Source: Jejuia algarum
GTDB lineage: Bacteria > Bacteroidota > Bacteroidia > Flavobacteriales > Flavobacteriaceae
NCBI GenBank assembly: GCA_947495775.1
Contig: CANMAQ010000019.1
Location: 1 to 64,000, forward strand
Reading direction: 5' to 3'
DNA length: 64,000 bases
Shown one piece after another: positions 23,985 to 34,349 of the stretch. Both the position numbers and the translations under genes were made by a program. Positions within the stretch are counted from its first letter, which is position 1. Every line of letters begins with the position of its first letter. The notes under the pieces were generated by a model. It made no database searches. It saw only the letters and a list, made by a program, of their open reading frames with translations, and was not told the origin of the DNA.

Positions 23985-25082
23985 ATGCGCAGTATAGTAA
24001 TACTTATAGAAAAATTAAATGGAGGAGGTGCTGAAAGATCTGCGGGAGAATTATCGATGATTCTAGATGCGCTAGGATACAACGTAACTCTTATTACATT
24101 ATTAGATGATATTGCGTATCCTTTTTCGGGAGATTTAATTAATCTTGGAAAAAACACTACTAAAGTATCTCGATTAGGGATCAAATTTCAAAAATACATA
24201 AGTTTACAGCGTGCGATTAGTAAGGGGAATTACCAATTGATATTAGATTTCAGATTAAAAGAAAACCCTTACAGGGAAGCCCTGTTAAATTATTTGGTGT
24301 TAAAAACTAAAGCAATAAATATGATAAGAAGTTATCATGTTAAATGGTACCTGTCTGGACCTGCATTTTTTTCAAAGTACTTATATAGAAATTATGTAGG
24401 AATAAATACGGTATCAGTAAAAATTCAAGAACATATAGAACATAGGTATGGTTTTAAGAATGTAAAAACGATATACAGCCCAGTTCATCTTAATGAAATT
24501 AAGAAACAAGCAGCAGAAGATGCGGTGTTTTTAGATAGGTATGTAATAGCATTAGGACGTCTTGATGCCAATAAGCAATTTGATAAACTTTTAGATGCAT
24601 ATAATAACTCGGTGTTACATAAAGATGGTATTAAACTCTATATTTTAGGAAATGATCCTCAATGCGACTCTATAAAAGTATTGTTATTAGAGAAAATTAA
24701 AGCGTATAATTTAGAAGATAAAGTCCAGGTACTGCCATTCGCTAAAAATCCATTTCTCTACATGAAGCATGCTTTGTTTTTAATTTTATCAAGTAAAAAT
24801 GAAGGCTTACCTCGTGTGTTAATAGAGGCTTTAGCATGTGGTACCCCCGTAATCGCATTTAATTGCGATTCTGGCCCTAGCGAGATTATATCTCACGAAA
24901 AAAATGGACTCCTTGTAGAGAATCAAAACTTCGTAGCTTTGACTAAAGCTCTAAATAGACTGTATACAGATAAAGTGCTTTACGAGCAATGTAAACAACA
25001 TTGTGATTTTACCCTAGATAAATTTTCGACAGATACTATTGGTAAACAATGGAAACATTATATCGATGGCATTTTAGGATAG
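23985..25082 (+). CDS. Glycosyltransferase family 4 protein, 365 aa
   Basis: A GT-B fold retaining glycosyltransferase: N-terminal EKLNGGGAERSAGELS (residues 8-23) and C-terminal GT4 signature SSKNEGLPRVLIEALACGTP with the EX7E motif, then GPSEIISHEKNGLLV. It would add a sugar to a lipid-linked oligosaccharide at the cytoplasmic face. Six bases separate it from the transferase gene before it, so it closes the plus-strand operon. Its 3' end overlaps the converging GT2 gene by 25 bases. Confidence 0.9.
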   Translation: MRSIVILIEKLNGGGAERSAGELSMILDALGYNVTLITLLDDIAYPFSGDLINLGKNTTKVSRLGIKFQKYISLQRAISKGNYQLILDFRLKENPYREALLNYLVLKTKAINMIRSYHVKWYLSGPAFFSKYLYRNYVGINTVSVKIQEHIEHRYGFKNVKTIYSPVHLNEIKKQAAEDAVFLDRYVIALGRLDANKQFDKLLDAYNNSVLHKDGIKLYILGNDPQCDSIKVLLLEKIKAYNLEDKVQVLPFAKNPFLYMKHALFLILSSKNEGLPRVLIEALACGTPVIAFNCDSGPSEIISHEKNGLLVENQNFVALTKALNRLYTDKVLYEQCKQHCDFTLDKFSTDTIGKQWKHYIDGILG

Positions 25083-25984
25083 TTTTTTTTAAACTTCAGA
25101 TAGATATATTTTACAGGACTAAAGAATGCTGTAGGTAAATAATACTTTAACTTTCGAGTTAAGGTTAAATTACTGGGATTTATTTTAGCTTTATAAAGCT
25201 TAACCTGTTTAAGATTACGTTCCATTTTATACAAAACAACAAGCTTAAAATAGATGAAATCAATGTAGGGCTTTAAAGTCGCAAAATTACCATTAGTTAA
25301 GTATTTCGAGTAATCTGGAAGTGACCTGTTACTGTTTTGGTTTGGCGTGGTTAGTTGTCCATCAGTCCCTGTAAGATAATATGCTTTAGGAAGAGCATAA
25401 TGGATGAGTGAAAAATCACTAAAACATCTAATATTAAAATCTTCTTCTTCTCCATAATTTATAGACGTATCAAACAGTCCCACTTTTTCAAATACCGTTT
25501 TGCTTATAACGATAGAACTGTAACTGAAAAGGCTATATTTTATAGAAAAGTAATTAGCGATTTTAGAAACTTTATTAGTGGTAAAATCACTTTTATTTAA
25601 GTTGCTTGCCTCATGGGAGTAGATAAGAGCGCTTGGTGTCGCGAAAACATGAAAATTAGTATACCTACTAATAAGTTGGCTTATAGTGTATAAATAGTCT
25701 TCACACCATAAATCGTCTGCATCTAAAAAGGCTATGTAGTTATATTTAGAAGCATTAATTCCCGTGTTTCGAGCAGCAGACAAACCTGAATTGTCTTGAT
25801 TGATAATTCGCAGCGTATCACTTTTATAAGGCTTTACAATATCTAAACTCCTGTCTGTACTGCCATCATTAACAATAATAACTTCAAAATTTACATACGA
25901 TTGCTTTAAAACACTGCGAAGTGTGGTTTCGATATAACGTTCTTTATTGTATAAAGGAATCACAACAGAAAAGTAAGGCTTCAT
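25058..25984 (-). CDS. Glycosyltransferase family 2 protein, 308 aa
   Basis: A GT-A fold: MKPYFSVVIPLYNKERYIETTLRSVL at the start, DGSTDRS, and the DXD-type motif in NYIAFLDADDLW for metal-nucleotide sugar binding. I place the start at the ATG 25984 where family members begin; the frame is open upstream to 26056 without a convincing start, and would overlap the divergent gene. It runs opposite to its neighbours in the polysaccharide locus and overlaps the end of the GT4 gene. Confidence 0.88.
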   Translation of the reverse strand: MKPYFSVVIPLYNKERYIETTLRSVLKQSYVNFEVIIVNDGSTDRSLDIVKPYKSDTLRIINQDNSGLSAARNTGINASKYNYIAFLDADDLWCEDYLYTISQLISRYTNFHVFATPSALIYSHEASNLNKSDFTTNKVSKIANYFSIKYSLFSYSSIVISKTVFEKVGLFDTSINYGEEEDFNIRCFSDFSLIHYALPKAYYLTGTDGQLTTPNQNSNRSLPDYSKYLTNGNFATLKPYIDFIYFKLVVLYKMERNLKQVKLYKAKINPSNLTLTRKLKYYLPTAFFSPVKYIYLKFKKNYPKMPSI

Positions 25985-26049
25985 TAAAAACAACGTTGGT
26001 TTGCGTAAAAATACTATTTTTGACTTCCAATCTAAACTTTTAATTTTTA

Positions 26050-27159
26050 ATGTCAAGAAAAGAATTGCAGATTATAGCATTCAATAATCCCTACCCAGCT
26101 AATTATGGTGGCGTTATTGATATATTTTATAAAATTAAGGCATTATCTGAATTAGGAGTTAAGATCCATTTGCATTTTTTCACGGAAGACCGTAATGATA
26201 CTTCGGGCCTTGACGTCTATTGCGAAACGATCTACAAGTATGAGAAAGATAATGCCTTATGGTTCCATTTATCTAAGCTTCCTTTTTGTGTCAAGTCTCG
26301 ACAATCTAAGGTACTATTGAGAAATGTAAAAAGATTGAATTGTCCTATTCTTTTCGAATCCATAAGAACGACAGGCATATTAAAAGATCACCACTTTAAA
26401 CATAAAGTAGCAGTAAGATGTCATAACATAGAGCACGAATACAGTTGGGGTTTGTACAAGAGTGAAACGAATCGTTTTAAAAAATGGGCATTTGCTCTAG
26501 AAGCCTATAAGTTGAAATGGTATGAGAAGTATTTAGAAAAAGCAGATTATTTGTTTTTATTATCGCATAACGAATTTAATTATTTTGACACCCGTTTTAC
26601 TAATAAAGCGGTCTATATTCCTGTGTTTCATGAGCATGAGACCGTTTTAGGTAAAGAAGGTTTTGGCGCTTACGCATTGTATCATGGCGACCTTTCTGTT
26701 GCCGATAATATTAAATCGGCATTATTTATTATAGATGTTTTTAAAACCTTAAAAAAGCCTTTGGTTATAGCTAGCTCTATTAAGGTTAAAGTGCTTTTAG
26801 AGGCTATAGATACGTGTAAAAACATCAAGTTTCACCAAGTGAATAGTAATGCAGAATTGAATACGTTAATCGAAAATGCACATATAAATACATTATTTTC
26901 ATTTCAAAAATCGGGTACAAAATTAAAAGTATTCAATGCCCTTTACAAAGGCAGACATTGCATCTTAAACGACAATATGGTAGACGATCCAGAAATTTTA
27001 AACGAATGTGTCGTTGTAACTACGACCCTAGAGTATCAAACAGCAGTAAAACACTTGTTTACAAAGGAATTTAAGCACGCGCAGTCTAGACAAAACGCTT
27101 TATTGCGCTATAATTCTAAAGCGAACGCCCAAAAGATTGTAGAGGTTATGGGGTTGTAG
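26050..27159 (+). CDS. Putative glycosyltransferase (GT-B fold), 369 aa
   Basis: The N terminus IIAFNNPYPANYGGVIDIFYKIKALSELG is typical of GT-B enzymes that start with a sugar-acceptor glycine loop (NYGG). VAVRCHNIEHEYSWGLYKSE and YALYHGDLSVADNIKSA recall bacterial GT4-like mannosyl- or galactosyltransferases, but the usual EX7E motif is degenerate in the C-terminal half. It probably takes part in the same surface glycan. It starts 65 bases from the divergent GT2 gene. Confidence 0.75.
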   Translation: MSRKELQIIAFNNPYPANYGGVIDIFYKIKALSELGVKIHLHFFTEDRNDTSGLDVYCETIYKYEKDNALWFHLSKLPFCVKSRQSKVLLRNVKRLNCPILFESIRTTGILKDHHFKHKVAVRCHNIEHEYSWGLYKSETNRFKKWAFALEAYKLKWYEKYLEKADYLFLLSHNEFNYFDTRFTNKAVYIPVFHEHETVLGKEGFGAYALYHGDLSVADNIKSALFIIDVFKTLKKPLVIASSIKVKVLLEAIDTCKNIKFHQVNSNAELNTLIENAHINTLFSFQKSGTKLKVFNALYKGRHCILNDNMVDDPEILNECVVVTTTLEYQTAVKHLFTKEFKHAQSRQNALLRYNSKANAQKIVEVMGL

Positions 27160-27307
27160 TTAAAAACATTTGTATATGATTGTAAAATAGGTGTTTATTG
27201 TTTTTTAATCGTATTTAGTTACAGGTGTTTTGTTTTTTTATAGATATGTAACATTTTACATGATTCTTAGTCTTACAAATAAATGTAATTAATCTAAAAC
27301 TAAAATC

Positions 27308-28255
27308 ATGATGAAAAAAATTCTCATTTTAAGTATGTTCTCCCTTAGCTTCGCTTATGCTCAAGTCAGGGATCAAAATGGCAAAGCCGCAGTTAATGCT
27401 GTGAATGAAACGCTATCAGGTAATATAGGAATAGGACTAACACCTTCTTCCAAATCTCCTTATAAATTGCAAGTGAAAGGCAAGTCATTGGTTACTGATA
27501 ATTTAATTATTGGTAATCCTAGTGGTGAGAGAACAGAAATTAACATAAGTACGAATCATAAAATTTATGCGCCAACAAATATAAAGACAATTGACCTAGA
27601 TGGTAACTTCAAAGGAGGCGGTTTTGTTGGAGTTTATAGGTCTAATAAAGTTCAAAGAGGCGCTTTTATGTGGGCTAATACAAATACATTTATGTCTGGA
27701 GTAGACAAATTCACTATAGATGGCTCTTTTGCTCACGGAGCATATTTGATTAGTCATTTAGGTTCTGGGGATTCTGAAGCATTAACAGGAATGCAAATCA
27801 ATACAACTAATGGAGTGGTAGTGATAGGAAATGATATAAGCTATGAAAAAAATAAAGGATATGGGTTAATTAATAGATTTAAAACTAAATTAGAAAACGA
27901 TTTGTATTTGTCTAGTGGTAGCGTAGGCATAGGTACAAATTCTTTTGTAGATGGCTCAGATACGTATAAACTTTCTGTAGAAGGACGAGTAAGGGCGCAT
28001 GCGGTTAAAGTGTATACCGATTGGGCTGATTTTGTATTTGAACCTAGCTATAACTTACCCTCTTTAAATGAGGTTGAAAATTTTATAAAAACAAATGGAC
28101 ATTTAAAAGACATTCCAAGTGCAAAAGAAGTTGAAGAAAATGGAATTGAAGTAGGCGAGATGAATAAATTGCTTTTACAGAAAATAGAAGAGTTGACACT
28201 GTATGTCATTAAATTGCAAAAGGAGGTAGATACATTAAAGAAAAATCGCAATTAA
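27308..28255 (+). CDS. Secreted fibre-like protein with C-terminal coiled coil, 315 aa
   Basis: The signal peptide MMKKILILSMFSLSFAYAQ is cleaved after AYA. The body (GNIGIGLTPSSKSPYKLQVKG, VGIGTNSFVDGSDTYKLSVEG) resembles the repeated heads of Bacteroidota tail-fibre-like surface proteins. The C-terminal part has the recurring pattern LPSLNEVENFIKTNGHL..IPSAKEVEENGIEVGEMNKLLL, followed by a coiled coil to the end, expected to make a trimer. Usual members are longer. One base separates it from the protease gene, so the pair is coexpressed. Confidence 0.75.
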   Translation: MMKKILILSMFSLSFAYAQVRDQNGKAAVNAVNETLSGNIGIGLTPSSKSPYKLQVKGKSLVTDNLIIGNPSGERTEINISTNHKIYAPTNIKTIDLDGNFKGGGFVGVYRSNKVQRGAFMWANTNTFMSGVDKFTIDGSFAHGAYLISHLGSGDSEALTGMQINTTNGVVVIGNDISYEKNKGYGLINRFKTKLENDLYLSSGSVGIGTNSFVDGSDTYKLSVEGRVRAHAVKVYTDWADFVFEPSYNLPSLNEVENFIKTNGHLKDIPSAKEVEENGIEVGEMNKLLLQKIEELTLYVIKLQKEVDTLKKNRN

Positions 28256-28256
28256 G

Positions 28257-30179
28257 ATGAAGACTAAAACACTATTAACATTATTACTTTTTTCATGTGT
28301 TTGTTCTTTATCTATAGCTCAAAAAACCCATGCTTTTTACGTTGAAGTGCCAGATATTAAGTATCTTCCAAAAGTAACACATAGTAAAAACGGAAACAGA
28401 ATCGCATACGCAGATACGGATAATACGGCGTTGAATACTGTTTTTAATGCTTGTAAAGTTTATAGTTGTGAGAAAGCGTTTAAAAACACAAAGCGCAGTG
28501 AATTAATTGATTTCTTTTTATTAGAAACAAATGATTCTCTTTTAGGGGGTATATTAGAAGAAAAATTTGAAAGTATATACCCTCAAATAGTTAGGTCAGA
28601 ATGGGAAACATTAGATATTCCTAATGATTATGGTAGTAGTGGCGGTTATCTTGTTGATCAAGTGGAGTTGGATCATATCAGAGGGCCAGAAGCTTGGGAT
28701 CTTTCTAAGGGGTCTAAAAATATAATAATTGGTATTGCAGATACTCATTTTAAGTATGATCATGAAGATTTAAAAGGAACAATAGATGTTGTAATTAATG
28801 CAAAGGATAACTTGACAGTAGGAAGAACAAGTGAAGAACGTGAAGAGGGTGAAAGGGAAGATAGTTTTCATGGTACTGAAGTCTCCTCAGTTGCGGCAGC
28901 AAATACCAATAATGGATTAGGAATGTCTGCAATCGGTCGTGATTCATATGTGTATGCGGGGTTGCATCAGAAAAATAATATGTCGGTCGTACATGACCTA
29001 GCATTTATGGATGGTGTTAAGGTTATTAATGCTAGTTGGTATTTGGTAAATGGGACAATGAACTCTGAAGGAGAAATGAATTCTTTAGCTAGATTTTATG
29101 CAAAACCGACTGCAGAGATTACCGATCAAAATAAGGTTCTAGTTGTTGCAGCAGGTAATGGACAAGCACGACCAGGAGACCCAAAAGCATTTGTGTTTCC
29201 AGCTTCTTATAAAAATGTAATTTCTGTATCAACAGTAGGGCATATGAATAAGCGTTTTGGAGATTTTGAAACGTTCTTAGATGGCCATGAATTCTTATAT
29301 AAAGGGCAAATACGAAGCCATCAGCATAATGATTCAGTAGATATAGTTGCTCCAGGTTACGGCGTAATAACTGCCCATCCAAGAGAAACAAATGAATGGG
29401 CAAAAAACAGTTATTCATCTACCCGTTTTGGAACCTCTTTTAGTGCTCCAATGGTAGCTGGTACAGTAGCCTTAATGTTCGATGTAAATTACTGTTTATC
29501 TTCTAAAGAAGTAGAAACCATATTAAAACTCACAGCGGTAAAAATTGATACTTTACCTCAAAACTTGCCTTATCATGGGAAATTAGGAGCAGGGAAACTC
29601 GATGCATACGAGGCCGTTAAAATGGCTAAAGATATGCATGACCCCTTTGGGACTGTAGAGGTTAAAAATAGAATATTATACCGACCTTGGTTTTATAAAT
29701 TAGTCACAGCGCCCTACGAAATTAAAATGACTAACAATACCGTCACCGAAGGCGCTAAACTTAAATTTAGAGCACGAAATACTATTGAACTTACCAGTGG
29801 TTACTATGCTCCTGGACCAGGAGGGTATATCGATTTGGCTATAGATACATCTATTAAAGCAGACTGTGCGCCTCCACCAACGAATACAGCCAGTGCTAAA
29901 AACAGTTCGAGTGCCAAATCTAGCACGAGTCTAAGCAATAGTGCATCTGGTTTAACCTTATTCCCTAACCCTACTTCAGGTCGTTTTAGTTTAAGTCATA
30001 ATGAGAGTATAGGCAAGATCGTGATATCTGATATTACAGGGAAACGTATTTATTATAAAGAAGGACTTAATGACAAAAACATATCTGTTGATATTTCTAA
30101 AGTAAAATCGGGTATTTATTTTATTGAAATTACAGAAACCTCAGGAGCCGTTAAAGGCCTTAAAGTCATTAAAGAGTAA
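28257..30179 (+). CDS. S8 subtilisin-like protease with T9SS sorting domain, 640 aa
   Basis: A signal peptide (residues 1-21, ending SIAQ) is followed by an inserted N-terminal part and a subtilisin domain. The triad is Asp162 (GIADTHFK), His205 (SFHGTEVSSVAA) and Ser394 (FGTSFSAPMVAG), with the oxyanion Asn301 in VVAAGNGQ. A Ser/Thr/Ala-rich linker (residues 548-568) leads to a Por secretion tail (LTLFPNPTSGRFSLS ... GIYFIEI), which directs export by the type IX system. It is coupled to the fibre-like gene upstream and ends at a strong bidirectional terminator. Confidence 0.93.
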   Translation: MKTKTLLTLLLFSCVCSLSIAQKTHAFYVEVPDIKYLPKVTHSKNGNRIAYADTDNTALNTVFNACKVYSCEKAFKNTKRSELIDFFLLETNDSLLGGILEEKFESIYPQIVRSEWETLDIPNDYGSSGGYLVDQVELDHIRGPEAWDLSKGSKNIIIGIADTHFKYDHEDLKGTIDVVINAKDNLTVGRTSEEREEGEREDSFHGTEVSSVAAANTNNGLGMSAIGRDSYVYAGLHQKNNMSVVHDLAFMDGVKVINASWYLVNGTMNSEGEMNSLARFYAKPTAEITDQNKVLVVAAGNGQARPGDPKAFVFPASYKNVISVSTVGHMNKRFGDFETFLDGHEFLYKGQIRSHQHNDSVDIVAPGYGVITAHPRETNEWAKNSYSSTRFGTSFSAPMVAGTVALMFDVNYCLSSKEVETILKLTAVKIDTLPQNLPYHGKLGAGKLDAYEAVKMAKDMHDPFGTVEVKNRILYRPWFYKLVTAPYEIKMTNNTVTEGAKLKFRARNTIELTSGYYAPGPGGYIDLAIDTSIKADCAPPPTNTASAKNSSSAKSSTSLSNSASGLTLFPNPTSGRFSLSHNESIGKIVISDITGKRIYYKEGLNDKNISVDISKVKSGIYFIEITETSGAVKGLKVIKE

Positions 30180-30187
30180 ATAATTTT

Positions 30188-30245
30188 AACGAATTACACG
30201 TTGTAGACGTGTTAACAACAGCTAACATACAACGTGTAATTCGTT
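30188..30245. terminator. Bidirectional terminator between protease and ftsE-like gene
   Basis: A perfect 17-bp stem, AACGAATTACACGTTGT (30188-30204) with ACAACGTGTAATTCGTT (30229-30245), lies between two converging genes. The loop is 24 bases. T-runs are short, so the long stem does most of the work. Confidence 0.8.
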
Positions 30246-30248
30246 TAT

Positions 30249-30932
30249 CTATCCCTTCCGTTGCACCACTTCATAAATTTGGCTGTCGTCACATTTTAAA
30301 GTCTTACTAGGGTACTTTAAAAGTAAGGCATAATCGTGAGTGGCCATAAGGATGGTATTCCCATTACTATTAATGTCTTGTAGAACCTGCATGACCTCAA
30401 TACTGGTTTGAGGGTCTAAATTACCTGTAGGTTCATCGGCAAGAATGAGTTCTGGATTGTTTAATAAAGCTCTTGCAATAGCAACACGTTGCTGCTCACC
30501 ACCAGACAGCTCATGTGGAAATTTAAAACCTTTAGTTTTCATGCCTACTTTAGTAAGCACCTCTTCAACGCGAGCATTCATTTTATCCTTTTCTTTCCAA
30601 CCCGTAGCTTTTAAAACAAAAAGAAGATTGTCATTAATAGTGCGGTCTATCAGTAATTTGAAATCTTGAAATACAACCCCTAATTTGCGTCTCAAAAACG
30701 GGATGTCATTTTCTTTTAGCGTTTTAAGGTCGTAATCAACTATAGAACCACTTCCTTCTTTAAGAGGTAAGTCTCCGTAAAGCGTTTTCATAAAACTACT
30801 TTTTCCTGTTCCCGTTTTACCAATTAAGTACACAAATTCCCCTTTTGTAATTTCAATATTAATTTTAGATAATACTAAACTTTCTCCTTGGTAAATAGAA
30901 GCGTCTTTGAGTTGTAAAATAGTTTCAGACAT
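30249..30932 (-). CDS. ftsE: FtsE-like ABC transporter ATP-binding protein, 227 aa
   Basis: An ABC ATPase with Walker A GKTGTGKSS (residues 37-45), signature LSGGEQQRVAIARALL, Walker B ELILADEPTGNLDP and switch His in MATHDYALL. Size and sequence fit FtsE of the FtsEX divisome complex, which activates peptidoglycan hydrolases; the partner ftsX is not adjacent, as is common in flavobacteria. The stretch between it and the TPR gene (30933-31276) contains only leader sequences and a promoter box for the TPR gene. Confidence 0.85.
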   Translation of the reverse strand: MSETILQLKDASIYQGESLVLSKINIEITKGEFVYLIGKTGTGKSSFMKTLYGDLPLKEGSGSIVDYDLKTLKENDIPFLRRKLGVVFQDFKLLIDRTINDNLLFVLKATGWKEKDKMNARVEEVLTKVGMKTKGFKFPHELSGGEQQRVAIARALLNNPELILADEPTGNLDPQTSIEVMQVLQDINSNGNTILMATHDYALLLKYPSKTLKCDDSQIYEVVQRKG

Positions 30933-31241
30933 ATAAATAGCTTTAAGATTACAAGTTTAAAGTTAAAAGTTTAATGGCACAAAACAATAACGTAATTTTA
31001 TCAGTTTTTATTAGAACAATAAGGCGAATAAAATACCTCGCAGCCTTGCAATAAAAGAATACGATGCTTATAAATCCACTTTTATGCGCTAAGCGTAAAA
31101 CGAGTTGTTGTTTTCGTGTTTTTTTTGAACACAACTATAATTCTAACCGCATAAATACGTTTAAAGGTAAATAAGATTATAGAAATCACCCTGCATTTTC
31201 AATTATGGATAGAGATATGTAGGAATCTAAAACCTTATATT

Positions 31242-31249
31242 TATATTTG
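31242..31249 (+). promoter_or_regulatory. Minus-7 promoter box of the TPR/barrel operon
   Basis: TATATTTG matches TAnnTTTG exactly, 27 bases upstream of the TPR protein start. No convincing minus-33 TTTG is seen. Confidence 0.5.
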
Positions 31250-31276
31250 AATTTCATCAAACAAACGAAACACTAA

Positions 31277-34200
31277 ATGCACTTAAAGCATCCTATTTTA
31301 TGTATTCTCGCCTTAAGCTTTGGACTTCAGGTGATGGCGCAGCAGTCTGCAATATATACCAACGATTTGGTAACCTATCAAAACGCACTACATTTATACA
31401 ATAACCAACAATACCAAGCCGCGACAGCGTTGTTTTCTAAGGTGAAAAAAGCCGCCAAAGAAGAACAACTACAAGGCGAGTGTGCCTATTATATTGCCAA
31501 TTGTGCGGTGCGTTTAAATCAGCAAAATGCAGACCAGCTTATAAGCGATTTTGTAGAAGATTATCCAACCAGTACCAAGCGTAATACCGCTTTTGTAGAT
31601 GTAGCAGACTATTATTTTGTAAATGGCAAATATGCTTACTCCCAGAAATGGTACAGCAGAGTGGACGAAAGTGCCTTGTCTTTAAAAGACAAAGAACAGT
31701 TTTATTTTAATAATGGCTATACGGCTTTTGTTACCAAACAGAACAAACAAGCGAAAACGTATTTAAAAAAGGTAGAAAATTCTAAAACTTATGGCGCCCA
31801 GGCAAAGTATTATATTGGGTTTATGGCTTATGAAGGTGATGATTATGACCAGGCAAACACGTATTTTGATCAAGTGAACGACAATGAACGTTACAAAGAA
31901 AAGCTATCCTATTACCAAGCCGATTTAAATTTTAAATTAGGGAAATTCGAAAAAGCCATCACCTTAGCCAAAGCAAGGTTAAGTACTAGCAATGGAGTGG
32001 AAGTTTCCGAATTATCAAAAATTATAGGCGAAAGCTATTTTAATTTAGAAAACTACGAAGAAGCGATTCCTTTTCTAGAAGCCTATAAAGGGAAACGGGG
32101 CAAATGGAATAATACCGATTACTACCAGTTAGGCTATGCCTATTACAAAACGGGAGACTATGAGAATGCCATTGCTGAGTTTAATAAAATAATTGGAGGA
32201 CGAGACAGTATAGCGCAAAATGCATATTACCATTTGGGCGAAAGTTATATCAAATTAGAGAAAAAACAAGAAGCCTTGAATGCTTTTAAAAACGCTTCAG
32301 AAATGGCGTTTAATGCCAAATTGCAAGAAGACGCATGGTTAAACTATGCGAAGATTAGCTATGAAATAGGCAACCCCTACCAATCTGTACCTCAAGTTTT
32401 ATCTACATATTTAGAAACATACCCAAAATCGGCATACAAAGAAGAGATAGAAGCGCTTTTAATAGACTCCTATATCAGTTCTAAAAACTACCAAGAAGCA
32501 TTAGGCTTATTAGAACGCAAAAACAGTTTAGAAGCCAAAATAGCATATCAGAAAGTTGCTTTTTTTAGAGGATTAGAAATTTACAACGAGGCAAAGTACC
32601 AAGAGGCAGAAGCCCTTTTTGATGCTTCTCTAAAAGTGTCTAGAGACGACGTGTTTACGGCAAGAGCCACGTTTTGGAAAGCAGAAACCGATTATAATTT
32701 GACCAACTATGAAGAGGCGTTAATTGGGTTTAAACAATTTGAAGAACAAACCACAGCCTTTAGCACACCAGAGTCTAACACCAATGCTTACCATTTAGGG
32801 TATACCTATTTTAAGCTTAAAAAATACGAGCAGGCCTCAGAGGCGTTTCAAGCCTATATAGCGAAAGCCCCAGAAGATCAAACCCGCTTAAACGATGCCT
32901 ACCTGCGTTTGGGAGATGTTTATTTTGTATCAAGTCAATACAGTAAAGCCGTTACGGCCTACAATAATGCCATCCAGCTTAAAGCAGGACCGTCTGATTA
33001 TCCATCGTTTCAAAAAGCAATAAGTACAGGATATACTGGAAATACGGCTCAAAAAATAGACGCATTAGAAGCATTTATAGAACGCTACCCAACGTCTAAA
33101 TTGCGAGATGATGCCTATTACGAATTGGGCAATTCATATGTAAAAGTGAATAAGCCAGAAGAAGCAATGGCGGCATACGATACCTTAAAAGCAGCTTATA
33201 AAATGAGTTCATTTGTGCCAAAAGCACTATTGCGACAAGGATTGATGCGTTACAATTCTGGAGAGAATGAAGCCGCTTTAGTGAAATTTAAAGACATTGC
33301 AGCCCATTATCCAGGAACACCAGAAGCCGTGCAAGCTGTAGCTACTGCGCGATTAATTTATATCGATTTGGGACAAGTGGCCGATTATGCGGCTTGGGTT
33401 AAAACCCTAGATTATGTAGAGGTAACAGATGCCGAGTTAGACCAAACAACATACGAAGCTGCAGAAAAACAATATTTAGAAGGAGATCCAGATGTTGCTA
33501 TAACACAATTTAATGGGTACCTTAATAATTTTCCTAGCGGAATCCATAGTCTATCATCACATTTTTATTTGGCACAATTGTATTATAAAAAAGGGGTGTT
33601 AACCAACGCAGCACCACATTATAAAAGTGTTGTAGAGGCGCCTCAAAGTGAATTTACAGAAGAAGCCCTGTTGCGTTTGGCACAATACCACTTAGAGGGG
33701 AAACGTTGGGAGACCGCCATTCCTGTATTAGAGCGTTTAGAGCGTGAAGCTAATTTTCCACAGCATACCATATTTGCGCAGTCTAATTTAATGAAAGCAA
33801 ATTACCAATTAAAGGCTTATGCTACAGCAGAACGTTATGCCAATACCGTATTGGAAAGTGCAGAAATCGATACTAAAATTAAAAGTGATGCTCAAATTAT
33901 CATTGCACGTTCTGCGATTCAAACAGGAGATACGGCTAAAGCGAAAGCCGCTTACAAACGCGTAGAAGCGATTGCTACTGGAGCGGTTGCAGCAGAGGCT
34001 TTGTATTATAATGCCTATTTTAAACACGAAGACGGCGCTTTTGAAGCGTCTAATACTGCAGCGCAGCGCTTAGCCAAAGAATACTCGAGTTATAAATATT
34101 ACAGCGCCAAAGGTTTAGTGGTCATGGCAAAAAACTTTTATGCCTTAAAGGAAGCCTATCAAGCCACTTATATATTAGAAAGTGTGATTGAGAATTTTAA

Positions 34201-34294
34201 GCAGTATCCAGAGGTTACAACCGAGGCTTCAGAAGAATTAACACGTATGAAACGTAATGAAGCGAAAACGAATGCCTCTGTAAGCACAGAATAA
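31277..34294 (+). CDS. Large periplasmic TPR protein, 1005 aa
   Basis: A signal peptide (MHLKHPILCILALSFGLQVMAQ) is followed by some twenty TPR-like helical pairs over the entire length, for example DYYQLGYAYYKTGDYENAIAEFNKII and AYHLGYTYFKLKKYEQASEAFQAYI. It should be a periplasmic or surface scaffold binding other proteins. It is followed after 55 bases by an outer-membrane barrel gene on the same strand, an arrangement I recall from many flavobacteria near ftsE; the joint function is not known to me. Confidence 0.85.
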   Translation: MHLKHPILCILALSFGLQVMAQQSAIYTNDLVTYQNALHLYNNQQYQAATALFSKVKKAAKEEQLQGECAYYIANCAVRLNQQNADQLISDFVEDYPTSTKRNTAFVDVADYYFVNGKYAYSQKWYSRVDESALSLKDKEQFYFNNGYTAFVTKQNKQAKTYLKKVENSKTYGAQAKYYIGFMAYEGDDYDQANTYFDQVNDNERYKEKLSYYQADLNFKLGKFEKAITLAKARLSTSNGVEVSELSKIIGESYFNLENYEEAIPFLEAYKGKRGKWNNTDYYQLGYAYYKTGDYENAIAEFNKIIGGRDSIAQNAYYHLGESYIKLEKKQEALNAFKNASEMAFNAKLQEDAWLNYAKISYEIGNPYQSVPQVLSTYLETYPKSAYKEEIEALLIDSYISSKNYQEALGLLERKNSLEAKIAYQKVAFFRGLEIYNEAKYQEAEALFDASLKVSRDDVFTARATFWKAETDYNLTNYEEALIGFKQFEEQTTAFSTPESNTNAYHLGYTYFKLKKYEQASEAFQAYIAKAPEDQTRLNDAYLRLGDVYFVSSQYSKAVTAYNNAIQLKAGPSDYPSFQKAISTGYTGNTAQKIDALEAFIERYPTSKLRDDAYYELGNSYVKVNKPEEAMAAYDTLKAAYKMSSFVPKALLRQGLMRYNSGENEAALVKFKDIAAHYPGTPEAVQAVATARLIYIDLGQVADYAAWVKTLDYVEVTDAELDQTTYEAAEKQYLEGDPDVAITQFNGYLNNFPSGIHSLSSHFYLAQLYYKKGVLTNAAPHYKSVVEAPQSEFTEEALLRLAQYHLEGKRWETAIPVLERLEREANFPQHTIFAQSNLMKANYQLKAYATAERYANTVLESAEIDTKIKSDAQIIIARSAIQTGDTAKAKAAYKRVEAIATGAVAAEALYYNAYFKHEDGAFEASNTAAQRLAKEYSSYKYYSAKGLVVMAKNFYALKEAYQATYILESVIENFKQYPEVTTEASEELTRMKRNEAKTNASVSTE

Positions 34295-34349
34295 TAGCGT
34301 TTTAATAGTCCTAAAATCATCTATCAAAAAACTATAAATTAAAACACAT

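Noticed and set aside
31081..31140. Possible hidden small gene upstream of the TPR protein
   Set aside because: No start with a leader, no coding bias and no coherent frame; the stretch is ordinary leader sequence.
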